The position numbers and the translations under genes were made by a program. Source: SAR324 cluster bacterium (GTDB lineage: Bacteria; SAR324; NAC60-12). Taken from it: a stretch of DNA of 64,000 bases. The DNA is taken from contig JADGAT010000005.1 of NCBI GenBank assembly GCA_015231885.1, positions 40,460 to 104,459 of the forward strand, in the 5' to 3' direction. Shown one piece after another: positions 47,336 to 55,506 of this stretch. Every line of letters begins with the position of its first letter. The first letter of the stretch is position 1. The notes under the pieces were generated by a model, which searched no databases, was not told the DNA's origin, and worked only from the letters and a program-made list of their open reading frames with translations.

Positions 47336-47386
47336 ACTAACTCCGGGAGTTTCGCGAAATGGTTTCCATTTGGCCAATCAGGACGG

Positions 47387-47460
47387 GTAGAGGCGACGCA
47401 TCTGCCACCTTACGTTAACGCATGCTCCGCTTTGCTGAGAAGTACATGCCTCGCCCCTAC
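47387..47460. repeat. REP-like GC-rich palindrome between dctM and dctQ
   Basis: GTAGAGGCGACGCAT and ATGCCTCGCCCCTAC pair at 13 of 15 positions, around a 44-base interior. GTAGGGGCGA-type palindromes are common dispersed elements in some GC-rich deltaproteobacteria, which fits the foreign composition of the cassette. It splits the dctQ-dctM junction and may act as a processing element. Confidence 0.6.
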
Positions 47461-47467
47461 GGTAAAA

Positions 47468-47962
47468 TTATTTGCCGCCGAGACTTTTGAAGTCTTCGAT
47501 CAATTTGGCAATCCCCTGCAAGAACATCAGTAGAAACCCTATCGCCAGAACAGTTTTGAACGGATAGAGCGGTGGTGCCCAGGAAGTTGATGCCAGTTCC
47601 CAGTTCTGCCATGATGCCAATGCGTAACGGGCACCATAGAAAGACATCAGACCCATGGTCGATACAAAAAACAGTAGATTGACGCCAATGCGTAGAATGG
47701 TTCGGGGACGCTCCGAAAGTTTTGCTTCAAAAACATCAATGGCAACATGACCGTTGTGCTGATGGGTATAGCCGAATCCGAGGGCAAAGTGACAGCCGTA
47801 CATTAGCGTGGTTGCCTCAAAGGCCCACACAGTCGGAGCATTGAAGACGTAGCGCATGAAAACCTCGTAAACGACCACAATAATCAGGGGGAGGGCTATG
47901 TAGGAAGCCAGACGACCGGTGGTTCTATTCAGGACGTTGATACCTGATGCCAATGCGAGCAT
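47468..47962 (-). CDS. dctQ: TRAP transporter small permease DctQ
   Basis: 164 residues from ATG 47962 (GAGG upstream), four membrane helices. Family elements are RVFMRYVFNAPTVWAFE-type sequence (YEVFMRYVFNAPTVWAFE), GFGYTHQHNGHVAIDVF and FLLMFLQGIAKLI. It pairs with DctM to form the permease. A longer frame back to 48016 lacks a convincing ribosome-binding site. Confidence 0.92.
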   Translation of the reverse strand: MLALASGINVLNRTTGRLASYIALPLIIVVVYEVFMRYVFNAPTVWAFEATTLMYGCHFALGFGYTHQHNGHVAIDVFEAKLSERPRTILRIGVNLLFFVSTMGLMSFYGARYALASWQNWELASTSWAPPLYPFKTVLAIGFLLMFLQGIAKLIEDFKSLGGK

Positions 47963-48032
47963 AAAAACCTCACGTGAAACAGTGAAAAAGGCGGGCGAGG
48001 TAACCCTCGCCTGCATGGTTTCTATTGTTCAA

Positions 48033-49187
48033 TTAATCCTGCTTGCCGCCGATGTAATCGTCAATCGGCCAGGGGGCAACGCCGCTGCGCTGTGTGCGCC
48101 ACTCGGCAAAATCAACCTTGAATTGCTCCTGAGAGTCGAGGGTTTTCTTGACGTCAGGATGTTTGGCTTTCAAGCCTTCCAGGTATTCCTTGGTCTTTTT
48201 GGCGAAGGCACTGCGGGTTTCTTTGTCCATCCGTACAAACTCAATCTTTTCCTTGAATTTGTTGATTGCCTGTACGTTCAGGTTCTCAATCCAGGCGGTC
48301 GACCAAAGCTGGGTTTCTTTGGCGGAAATATTGACAATCCACTTCAGGTCGTCCGGCAGTTCATTCCAGGCGTCCATGTTGAAGAACAGGCCGCACTGGA
48401 TACCCGGCTGGTGCACACCAGGCTCGATGACATACTTGGTGATTTCATCAAAACCCATCGGGTAGTTGATGGCGGGGGAGGAAAATTCGGCGGCATCAAT
48501 AACTCCACGTTCCAGGGCTAGGTAAACTTCACCGCCCGGAAGAGGGGAGACCGAAGCACCAAGTTCATTCATGATATCCATAAACCAGCCCGGAGTCCGC
48601 AGGCGCATGCCTTTGAAATCTTCCATTTTGCTGGCTTTTTTGTTGGAGAACAAGCCCATCTCCTGGCCACCCTGGCCACCGGGGAGAACGTACAGGTTGT
48701 ATCGGCCGTAGAGTTCTTGCATCTGCTCGAGACCACCACGCTCGTAAAGCCAGATGTTGTACCCTTCAGCATCGAGACCAAAAGGAACTGAGGCAAAGGA
48801 AACGAAGTTTTCATTTTTGCCTTTCCAGTAGCCGGGCCAATCATGACCAACCTGGGCGGAACCTTTGGAAACGGCATCAAAGGATTCCATAGCGCCAACC
48901 AGTTCGCCAGCCGAAAAGAGCTTAATGTCCAGGCGACCCCCCGAGGCGAGCTTTACGCTGTCAGCAAAATGCTGTGCCATATCGTAGAAGAGCAGCCCTT
49001 TACTCCAGGGCATGACCATTTTCCATCTGAATTTCTTGTCCGAGGTTTTGATGGTGCGCAGTTCTTTTTTAACTGCTTCGTGTCGTTGATCGGTTCCGAA
49101 CTTCTCCCGCTTGGCAGCAAAGGTACTCGGAGCCAGTACCAAGGTGAGGATTAGAGACAGTCCGATGAACATTCTAAGCTTCTTCAT
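48033..49187 (-). CDS. TRAP transporter substrate-binding protein DctP/TakP-like
   Basis: 384 residues from ATG 49187, which has GGAGG upstream; a cleavable Sec signal (MFIGLSLILTLVLAPSTFA) leads to the periplasm. The ligand region (LPGGEVYLALERGVIDAAEF, TKYVIEPGVHQPG) resembles the TakP/mannitol-chloroaromatic group that binds 2-oxo acids or carboxylates. The ligand arginine region (MRLRTPGWF) is present. First gene of the minus-strand dctPQM cassette. Confidence 0.93.
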   Translation of the reverse strand: MKKLRMFIGLSLILTLVLAPSTFAAKREKFGTDQRHEAVKKELRTIKTSDKKFRWKMVMPWSKGLLFYDMAQHFADSVKLASGGRLDIKLFSAGELVGAMESFDAVSKGSAQVGHDWPGYWKGKNENFVSFASVPFGLDAEGYNIWLYERGGLEQMQELYGRYNLYVLPGGQGGQEMGLFSNKKASKMEDFKGMRLRTPGWFMDIMNELGASVSPLPGGEVYLALERGVIDAAEFSSPAINYPMGFDEITKYVIEPGVHQPGIQCGLFFNMDAWNELPDDLKWIVNISAKETQLWSTAWIENLNVQAINKFKEKIEFVRMDKETRSAFAKKTKEYLEGLKAKHPDVKKTLDSQEQFKVDFAEWRTQRSGVAPWPIDDYIGGKQD

Positions 49188-49394
49188 TCGTTCCTCCATT
49201 ATAATGGGTTGACAAAACATATTGGATGGGTTGTCCACCAAATGGTTAAACCAGCTAAGCTACTGCGAGCGTTAAATTGGTAAAACCAGTGTGTTTGGAA
49301 CAGTAATTAAACTGTTTACGCATGTCAAGAAAAATAACCAGCGATTCAGAAAGACTTGCTCAGGCAGAATACTAGGCTTGAGTTCCAATGCTGA

Positions 49395-49676
49395 GAACAC
49401 AGTCCTGCCTTTAGTTCCTTTGAACGGTCTAGGATTAAATATGTCAGAGGGGCCCCAGCCTTTGTTGGAGAAGCTAATTTTTTGCCTTATGAATTTGGGA
49501 AAACTTTTTTAACATTCGATGTGTCACTGGCAGACCAGGTAGGCAGTGAAAAGAGAAATTTCTATCAAATGATGATACGACCCGAAGATATCAGTTCCAA
49601 CCTTCCAGTTCATCAGAAGCCAATGGTTATGATTCGATATATTGATTTCACCATTGCACTCTTTTTCCTAACATAA
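49395..49676 (+). other. Open stretch without start codon, unrecognised; possible gene remnant
   Basis: The longest open frame in the 631-base gap between dctP and the J-like gene runs 93 codons after a TGA and has no in-frame start in its first half. It reads VRGAPAFVGEANFLPYEFGK and later QMMIRPEDISSNLPVHQKP, which looks protein-like rather than random. I do not recognise the family. It may be a truncated gene left by rearrangement. Bases 49188-49394 and 49677-49818 hold nothing recognised. Confidence 0.35.
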
Positions 49677-49818
49677 CCGAATTTTCCTAAAACAAGCTGC
49701 CATTTTTCAATTTTGGGATAAAAATTGATTATAAAATGAAAATTGGTCAAAATTTTGCTTACAACCATTTAGAGACCACTGATGTCCCCAACTAACACTG
49801 AACAACTGTCTTAGAGCT

Positions 49819-50523
49819 ATGAGTATTCATCACAAAGAATGCGACAATTATTATCAAGTACTCAATGTACCAACGGATGCAACAACGGAAGAAATTAGGA
49901 AAGCATATAAAGAGGCTTCCGAAAAAATCCAGGCCAATGCTGAAGAATCTCATTCCTCATTTGCTAATGAAGAAAACGAGCAAATTTTACGCAATGTCAC
50001 CAAGGCTTATATGGTGTTGGTGGATCCACCAAGCCGTGCCCAACACGATACAAATCTCAAGCAGCAACAGGCCTTTTCCCCACCACGAACTGATGACACA
50101 CCAGGGAAAAAATTTTCCTCAATTGAAACATCAAAAAACAAATCCGACCTTTTGGGAAACCATCTGGCTCAACGCTCAGAAATCCGCAATAAAATTTCCC
50201 AAAAAAATAAAATTTCTCTTGAAACAGTTAATGATTTTTTGACATCTGTCGAACACTACAATGGAAAAATTCTTCAAGAAATTCGCAAAATAAAATCCAT
50301 TGAGTTGGAAGAAATAGCTCAGGAAACTTGTATCCGGCAAACATACCTGGTTGCCATCGAAAATGACGACTATTTGAAATTGCCTTCCGCCGCCGTTTAT
50401 GTCAGAAGTTTTGTCAATAATTACGCTCGCTGTCTTGACCTACCCGTAGAAAAAGTGACGGAGGATTACATCCAAAATTTTAAACAACACCAGCAACCCA
50501 AACAGTCTAAAGGAATTTTTTAA
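49819..50523 (+). CDS. J-like domain fused to RodZ-type helix-turn-helix
   Basis: 234 residues. Residues 8-75 follow the DnaJ J-domain helices (NYYQVLNVPTDATTEEIRKA, VTKAYMVLVDPPSRAQHD), but the HPD tripeptide is absent (replaced within EKIQANAEE), so DnaK stimulation is unlikely. Residues ~150-225 match the RodZ/HTH_25 domain (LQEIRKIKSIELEEIAQET, YLVAIENDDYLKLPSAAVYV). There is no membrane anchor. Its stop codon TAA overlaps the start of an inverted dispersed repeat, so the original C-terminus may be truncated. Confidence 0.75.
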   Translation: MSIHHKECDNYYQVLNVPTDATTEEIRKAYKEASEKIQANAEESHSSFANEENEQILRNVTKAYMVLVDPPSRAQHDTNLKQQQAFSPPRTDDTPGKKFSSIETSKNKSDLLGNHLAQRSEIRNKISQKNKISLETVNDFLTSVEHYNGKILQEIRKIKSIELEEIAQETCIRQTYLVAIENDDYLKLPSAAVYVRSFVNNYARCLDLPVEKVTEDYIQNFKQHQQPKQSKGIF

Positions 50524-50661
50524 GGAAGGCGAAAATTACGCAGGATTTTTATCGAGATTCGGGGCGTTTTATCGGGAACATAGTAAGCTATGTCAATGGT
50601 AAAACAACGCAGAAGATCGTTGAAAAGACAAGTAGATTTGCTAAGTCGTTTGAGGATTCCT
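50523..50661 (-). repeat. MITE-like palindromic repeat, copy 3 (inverted, 139 bp)
   Basis: Same element in opposite orientation, with about 16 bases missing near its 3' arm (GGCGAAAATTACGCAGG in place of the full arm) and extra substitutions. The flanks are perfect TTAAGGAA and TTCCTTAA, supporting a TA target duplication. The element begins within the stop codon of the J-like gene. Confidence 0.88.
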
Positions 50662-50701
50662 TAACATCTCATGTTTCCATCCATTACTTTCCAAAAAAAT
50701 A

Positions 50702-52177
50702 TCAGGAGGATGTTCGTTGAGAATCTTTTCTGGTTGCTCCTAATTCTTGTTGAAATTGTCCTAAGAACGGAATGATCTGGCAGTTGACACATCCTTGATC
50801 AAAACTTTGGCAAAAATTATGATGCATCTGAATCAATCCTTGCTCAATACGAAGGGTCCTGGGCTTCAATTCCGCAAGAGGAAACGGCAGAAGGCGCTTC
50901 TCCATAAAATGGGTACGGTAATTGGAAGGTTCTGGCGGCAAAACAATAAACAGACGATACAACAGTTTTTCCAACTCCACCCATTTTTCCAAACGGGCAT
51001 AGGTCAAAAAAAACGGAATAATGGCATTAGCCCAAATAATGATCTGACGGTCCTTTCCAATCAATTGCGCACCGGCAGCGCGTGGAGACTTAGACAAGGA
51101 AAAGCAGGCCTGCCAGACTTCCCATTCTGGTGTGACAAATAAATTCTGTGTTTGCTTTAGGGCTGTCCTCTTCAATGTTTTCTCAGCAGCAACTTTCTCC
51201 AGTTCCATCAGCAATCGCAGCCATCGCTTTAACAATCCGTCCGCATTCAAATGATAAAGATGGTGAAACATGCCAACCAATCGACGTTCTGGAGAATTCT
51301 GCGGACGGTAATTTTTTGAAAACTTTTCAGAAACACGGCAGGGATTAGGAACTTGCTTCCATTCTTCGAGCCATTGATGGTACTCTTTGCGCAGGCTAGG
51401 ATGTTTCAGGGCAGGAATATTGTCTGACAAGAGTCCACACGCACCAAACCACCTGGCAAGAATTGCTGTTCGAGCAACACGATAAGGTTGCTGTAATAAA
51501 GGATACAGAGCCGAGAGCGGATACAACTGAGCTATTTCTTCAAAGGCATGGTGGTAGGCGCTATAACCCAATGTCTTAAAAATCAACTGAAATAGCAACT
51601 GTTCGGGGTCTTGCGTTTCCCATTGTTCGCGGATTCTCTCCGTTTTTTGTTCCATCCGGTTTTCTGCAGCATGTCCCAGCAGCTTCTTTAAAGGTGCGGC
51701 TCCCCATTTAGCAATCAAAAGACCACACTGTCCCGGAAGACGATCATAGTCGCTGAGTAACTCTGATTCTTCCCCTAAAAGAGCCAGCATGTTCTCATCC
51801 AACAAAGGACGTAATTCAATTTCTGGAACGGACATCCCATCTTCCCGAATGGTAGTCCTCGAGGCACTGCCATCCAGCACCACATGCAACACCACTGCGT
51901 TATACACAGGATTGAGATGATGCTGGTGGGAGTACCAGGAAGACGATTGGAGATGAATTTCCACAGCACCGTGGTATTCGCAATCCCCCACCATGATATG
52001 AGCATCAATAAAATCCGGCCCAGTCCCTTTGTTGAGCCATCCTGGAAACAGGATTTCGATTTTCTCTCCATCGGTGCATTGTAAAATCTGCGAGGGGAGT
52101 ACCTGATGCGACCAAATCGCTTGAACCCAACTTTCCCGTTGCTGCATGATTTTATGAATATGGGTTGATTTGGTCAT
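50702..52177 (-). CDS. DUF2851 family protein
   Basis: 491 residues from ATG 52177, with GAGG upstream; a longer frame to 52222 exists. The family core GTGPDFIDAHIMVGDCEYHG followed by EIHLQSSSWYSHQHH and NAVVLHVVLD is clear. DUF2851 has no established activity; the fold is thought to be nuclease-like, which is not testable here. C-terminal Cys residues (FDQGCVNC) are present. No signal peptide. Confidence 0.85.
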   Translation of the reverse strand: MTKSTHIHKIMQQRESWVQAIWSHQVLPSQILQCTDGEKIEILFPGWLNKGTGPDFIDAHIMVGDCEYHGAVEIHLQSSSWYSHQHHLNPVYNAVVLHVVLDGSASRTTIREDGMSVPEIELRPLLDENMLALLGEESELLSDYDRLPGQCGLLIAKWGAAPLKKLLGHAAENRMEQKTERIREQWETQDPEQLLFQLIFKTLGYSAYHHAFEEIAQLYPLSALYPLLQQPYRVARTAILARWFGACGLLSDNIPALKHPSLRKEYHQWLEEWKQVPNPCRVSEKFSKNYRPQNSPERRLVGMFHHLYHLNADGLLKRWLRLLMELEKVAAEKTLKRTALKQTQNLFVTPEWEVWQACFSLSKSPRAAGAQLIGKDRQIIIWANAIIPFFLTYARLEKWVELEKLLYRLFIVLPPEPSNYRTHFMEKRLLPFPLAELKPRTLRIEQGLIQMHHNFCQSFDQGCVNCQIIPFLGQFQQELGATRKDSQRTSS

Positions 52178-52298
52178 AGCAACATCCCTCACAGGCATTG
52201 ATAGAGTTTCATTTCCTATCAAAATTTACCAAGTAACATTAATGTGACTGGGGCTACCCACTATAGTAACCAGTGGTGCTAGTTTGAAAAATTGACTA

Positions 52299-52456
52299 AG
52301 GAATGCTCAAACAATAACTTAGCAAATCTACTTGTCTTTTCAACGATCTTCTGCTTTGCTTTACCAGTGACATAGCAAGCTATGCGCCCGATAAAACGCC
52401 TTGAACTTCGATGAAAATCCTGCGTAACTTTCACATGTTATTATTTTCGCCTTCCT
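52299..52456 (+). repeat. MITE-like 158-bp palindromic repeat, copy 4
   Basis: 158 bp, AGGAATGCTCAAACAATAAC to TTTTCGCCTTCCT, nearly identical to copy 2. It lies 72 bases upstream of a transposase stub but shares no ends with it, so the two are probably independent insertions. Confidence 0.92.
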
Positions 52457-52528
52457 AAATCATGCGATTTTTCCATATAAAGAAAGGTAACAATACCTCT
52501 ATTGATAACCTTTTTTGGAGAAAATCGC

Positions 52529-52711
52529 ATGAACACAGAATTATTTATCATAGAATTATTTGATCTTGTAGGCAATAGTATGAAAGGTGTAAAAAAACAT
52601 AGCCAATCGTCTCTTTATCCAAGTGAAATTACGACATTAGCACTATTGTGCCCCATCAAAGGAGTCGGTGGGAGAGCTTTTTATCGTTGGTTAAAACGTG
52701 ACTGGTTATAA
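52529..52711 (+). pseudogene. Transposase N-terminal remnant
   Basis: 60 codons from ATG 52529 (GGAG upstream): ELFDLVGNSMKGVKKHSQSS, then LYPSEITTLALLCPIKGVGG and RAFYRWLKRDWL. This is the conserved N-terminus of an IS4/IS982-like transposase; the expected LFPxLPERTRLFR continuation is replaced, after a stop, by LFPRFPFSIFCKRKE in frame and then lost. No catalytic DDE domain follows. Decayed. Confidence 0.6.
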
Positions 52712-52837
52712 TTGTTTCCTCGTTTTCCTTTTTCAATTTTTTGTAAGCGAAAAGAGAATTTTACCTTACAATAGACTCCAGTTAAAGTGCCATACTTTGT
52801 CGTACAGTACCGGTAAACGCATCATCAGCTTTCAGAA

Positions 52838-54538
52838 TCAGGGTTTTCCATGGTTGGGTTCGATCTGTTCGAGACTCCTGGAATAATCCTGGTAGACCGG
52901 ATCGTTTGGTTCATGGCACTCCAGGCAGTCTCCCACACGCCGGATACGTCGTATTTCCTGTCGGTTGAAACTGCGTGCTCCAGGCTGGAGGGCCTTGCCA
53001 GGCTGCATTGCGTCTTTTTCGATCCAACCGACTGGCGTTTTCCAGGCAGGGTTTTTAGGGGCACTCACCCACTCTGTGATGAGACCAAGGGCCAAATCGC
53101 TTTGGTGACAGCTTTTACAGCTTCTTCCTTTTTGGGTAATAGTGTGTGGTGATGTCTGGGCATAGACTTCGTGTTTGATCGGGGCTGCTTCTTTATCCTT
53201 TTCTAAAATCAAGTTCATTCCTGGCACAAATGGAGTGATTTTGTTGCTGGCAGTAACCCCCAAGGCCGGCAATCCGCTTTTAACATGCCAGCGGGTTTCC
53301 AGCCATTTTCCTTTTGTTTTTTTGCGCAGCAGATGATCCCATTGCGTTTTTTCAGGATCATGGGAGATGTGGCAGCCATAACATTGAGGGGCCCAGCCCG
53401 AATGGCAGCTTTCGCAGCTGAGACGGTCATGACCTTCTTGTGCATGGTGCTCCCCTGCACGCATCATGGGAATTTCGAGTTTTTGCCGGGAAAGCTTCTT
53501 TTGCAGCCAGTACCTGCCTCCTTTTTCCTGAATATGGAACAAAGGAGACTGCAGTTTTTCTGTCGCAACCACCTCTCCTGCTGCAGAAACGTGGTACTGT
53601 CCTGGATAAAGGGAGGCATAAATAGCTTCTCTTTTTGTCAACGTGGCAACGGCTTTCTTGTGCAAAGGTAGTCTGTGGCAATCAGTGCATTGAACATCCA
53701 GCTGTTCCCTCATCCAGGCTGCCCGTTTTCCTGTCCCCATCAAACCATTGGCAGTATGACAGTCAATACAAGCCATCCCTGCCTTACTGTGAATGTCGGG
53801 AGGTTTCCTTTCCACTAAACGCTTATCTGGCAGATAACCAAAATCCTCAATTCGGGCAATGTCGAGCTGTTCGGATTCTGCTAATCCAACATAGTTTAAG
53901 GAAATGCGGCCAGATCGACTGTGGCACCCAAAACAGCGATCATTGTGGATACGAACACTCAGCTGCGGATGGATTTTTTTGATTTGACCTGCTGATGTTT
54001 TGGCAGGGTACGTGATCAGATGACAGGCAACACAACCGCCACCCCGATCACGCAGAGATTGCTGATGATGCTGACGTTCTGATCCCAGGTGACAGGAAAC
54101 GCAAAGTTTTCTCAGGTAAGAATCAGCTCCTTCTTCAGAAAGACGCTGATGCAGAGAAGTGTTTTTTTCCTGATGAGCTTTCTGACTTTCTCCAAATATG
54201 TTCCTGGTGCCAGAGATCATACCATCCAGTGTATGCATGATTGAGTTTTCGACCAGGGGGACCAGTGTTTCGTGACAATTGCTTTGCCCACAGGATTTGG
54301 CTGAAGTTTTCATATTGCCAGGAAATGCTTCCATGCCCTGATGTGCCGTTTTTTCATGAGAGCTGTCAGGGTTTCCCTGGTGGCAGATGACACAACCAGT
54401 CTGCCGGGGATCATGAAAAGGGGAAAAACGCGGTTCTTCCTGGTGACACTGCATACATTTTTCGACAGCATGGGTCTGCAGCGACAACCAAACCGTTAAC
54501 ATGAATACGGCTCCAATGCGCCGCAATATTTTTTGCAT
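52838..54538 (-). CDS. Exported 12-haem c-type cytochrome
   Basis: 566 residues from ATG 54538 with a Sec signal (GAVFMLTVWLSLQTHA). I count eleven CXXCH motifs (CMQCH, CVICH, CVSCH, CVACH, CFGCH, CIDCH, CTDCH, CESCH, CYGCH, CKSCH, CLECH) and one CX4CH (CGQSNCH), which would make 12 haems with one site of unusual type. Many extra His residues can serve as distal ligands. The family is not recognised. It is transcribed away from the psr-like island, across a ~970-base gap, and is a possible electron partner. Confidence 0.85.
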   Translation of the reverse strand: MQKILRRIGAVFMLTVWLSLQTHAVEKCMQCHQEEPRFSPFHDPRQTGCVICHQGNPDSSHEKTAHQGMEAFPGNMKTSAKSCGQSNCHETLVPLVENSIMHTLDGMISGTRNIFGESQKAHQEKNTSLHQRLSEEGADSYLRKLCVSCHLGSERQHHQQSLRDRGGGCVACHLITYPAKTSAGQIKKIHPQLSVRIHNDRCFGCHSRSGRISLNYVGLAESEQLDIARIEDFGYLPDKRLVERKPPDIHSKAGMACIDCHTANGLMGTGKRAAWMREQLDVQCTDCHRLPLHKKAVATLTKREAIYASLYPGQYHVSAAGEVVATEKLQSPLFHIQEKGGRYWLQKKLSRQKLEIPMMRAGEHHAQEGHDRLSCESCHSGWAPQCYGCHISHDPEKTQWDHLLRKKTKGKWLETRWHVKSGLPALGVTASNKITPFVPGMNLILEKDKEAAPIKHEVYAQTSPHTITQKGRSCKSCHQSDLALGLITEWVSAPKNPAWKTPVGWIEKDAMQPGKALQPGARSFNRQEIRRIRRVGDCLECHEPNDPVYQDYSRSLEQIEPNHGKP

Positions 54539-54751
54539 AATCTTACCGCTTTTAAAATCATGGATTGGTTCTAGATTGTATCTGATCTTGCTGAGACGTA
54601 CCACATCAATCTGAAAACTTGCAGACCAATCGCAAGTTTAAGTTCTTTTTGGTCATACTGTTAAATTTACGGGGTTTTCCTCTCATCGGCCTAAGTATAT
54701 TCAAAAAATCATATAAGTAACGTAGGACAACGAGTCTTTTTTCCATCCAAG

Positions 54752-55007
54752 CAGGCAAAAACAAGGGAAAATCGCCCCTCTCTTTGCGCACAACTGGGGC
54801 TTCTGCTGGTGTTGAAGATTGTGTCCCCGCGGATATCATTCATAAAACAAAGGCCAATGGTGTGGCCATGGGAGTGCCCAGGAAATGATGACCGAAGTCA
54901 AAGGTAAAAAAATTCTAAATGGAGTGCGTGGTGAAGCGCCTGCTGATTTAGAGGCAATCCAGGAATGCATTGAACGCCTTTCTCAGTTGGTTAAGGAGGA
55001 TCTCTGA
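54752..55007 (+). pseudogene. Decayed ADP-forming acyl-CoA synthetase (ATP-grasp part)
   Basis: Three frames in sequence read QLGLLLVLKIVSP (to ~54829), ADIIHKTKANGVAMGV (54829-54876) and AQEMMTEVKGKKILNGVRG through ERLSQLV (to 55007). These match consecutive parts of the ATP-grasp domain of ADP-forming acetyl/acyl-CoA synthetases, with two frameshifts and about 100 residues deleted between the second and third blocks. Nothing of the N-terminal CoA-binding part is seen. The flanking 54539-54751 holds nothing recognised. Confidence 0.6.
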
Positions 55008-55023
55008 TAATTCTTTCCAAAAT

Positions 55024-55105
55024 ACTCGTAGATTTACCAGGGTACCTCTTCCTCATCTGCTCGTTTTTTTCATAAAATTTTAAAAAAACACGTAAATCTA
55101 CGAGT
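55024..55105. repeat. Perfect 14-bp inverted repeat with 54-base spacer
   Basis: ACTCGTAGATTTAC at 55024-55037 and GTAAATCTACGAGT at 55092-55105 are exact reverse complements around an AT-rich spacer with T-runs. It follows the decayed synthetase directly and could be a relic of a mobile element or a long-loop terminator. Confidence 0.6.
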
Positions 55106-55236
55106 AGACACAATAGACATGGATGTCTATAGTGAAAGAAGTTTATTCTCCATTTTAAACTATTTCTTCCACACGACAGTAACGCTTGTGCGTGGTCCAA
55201 TCGAAGCATGATCGGACTGATTGTCGTGAAACTATA

Positions 55237-55317
55237 ATATCCAGAGTGGTTTTTCTGAATCCCCCTGATTCCCTTTGATAAAAAGGGAAATTTTCCAAGA
55301 AAAATTACTCTGGATAT
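55237..55317. repeat. 81-bp palindromic element (nested inverted repeats)
   Basis: Outer arms ATATCCAGAGT and ACTCTGGATAT are perfect; inside, CCCTTT-gata-AAAAGGG forms a second stem. The interior (AATCCCCCTGATTCCCTTT) resembles the CCCCCT-rich ends of small palindromic mobile elements found in many bacteria. It sits 190 bases upstream of the Mo-enzyme gene and may influence its promoter. Bases 55318-55506 are AT-rich with no recognised element. Confidence 0.6.
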
Positions 55318-55506
55318 GCAGTATCTTTTTTATTTATCGAATTAAATATTTAGTTATAAATATATTTAAATTAAAAAATTTACTTTTTTTTCCTCAATGG
55401 CAGTACTCTTGGAAGGCTGTGCATGCAAACACCATCCACTTCCAAGAGCTGCTGTCATTAGCTGCGGAAATAGAAACATCAAGAAGCATTCATCAGAGGA
55501 TCAACG

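Noticed and set aside
47387..47460. Rho-independent terminator between dctQ and dctM
   Set aside because: The two arms are 44 bases apart, there is no T-run, and the sequence type is that of a dispersed REP-like palindrome.
54991..55209. 72-codon minus-strand open frame
   Set aside because: It spans the 55024-55105 inverted repeat and the end of the synthetase remnant, with no recognisable family; not supported as a gene.
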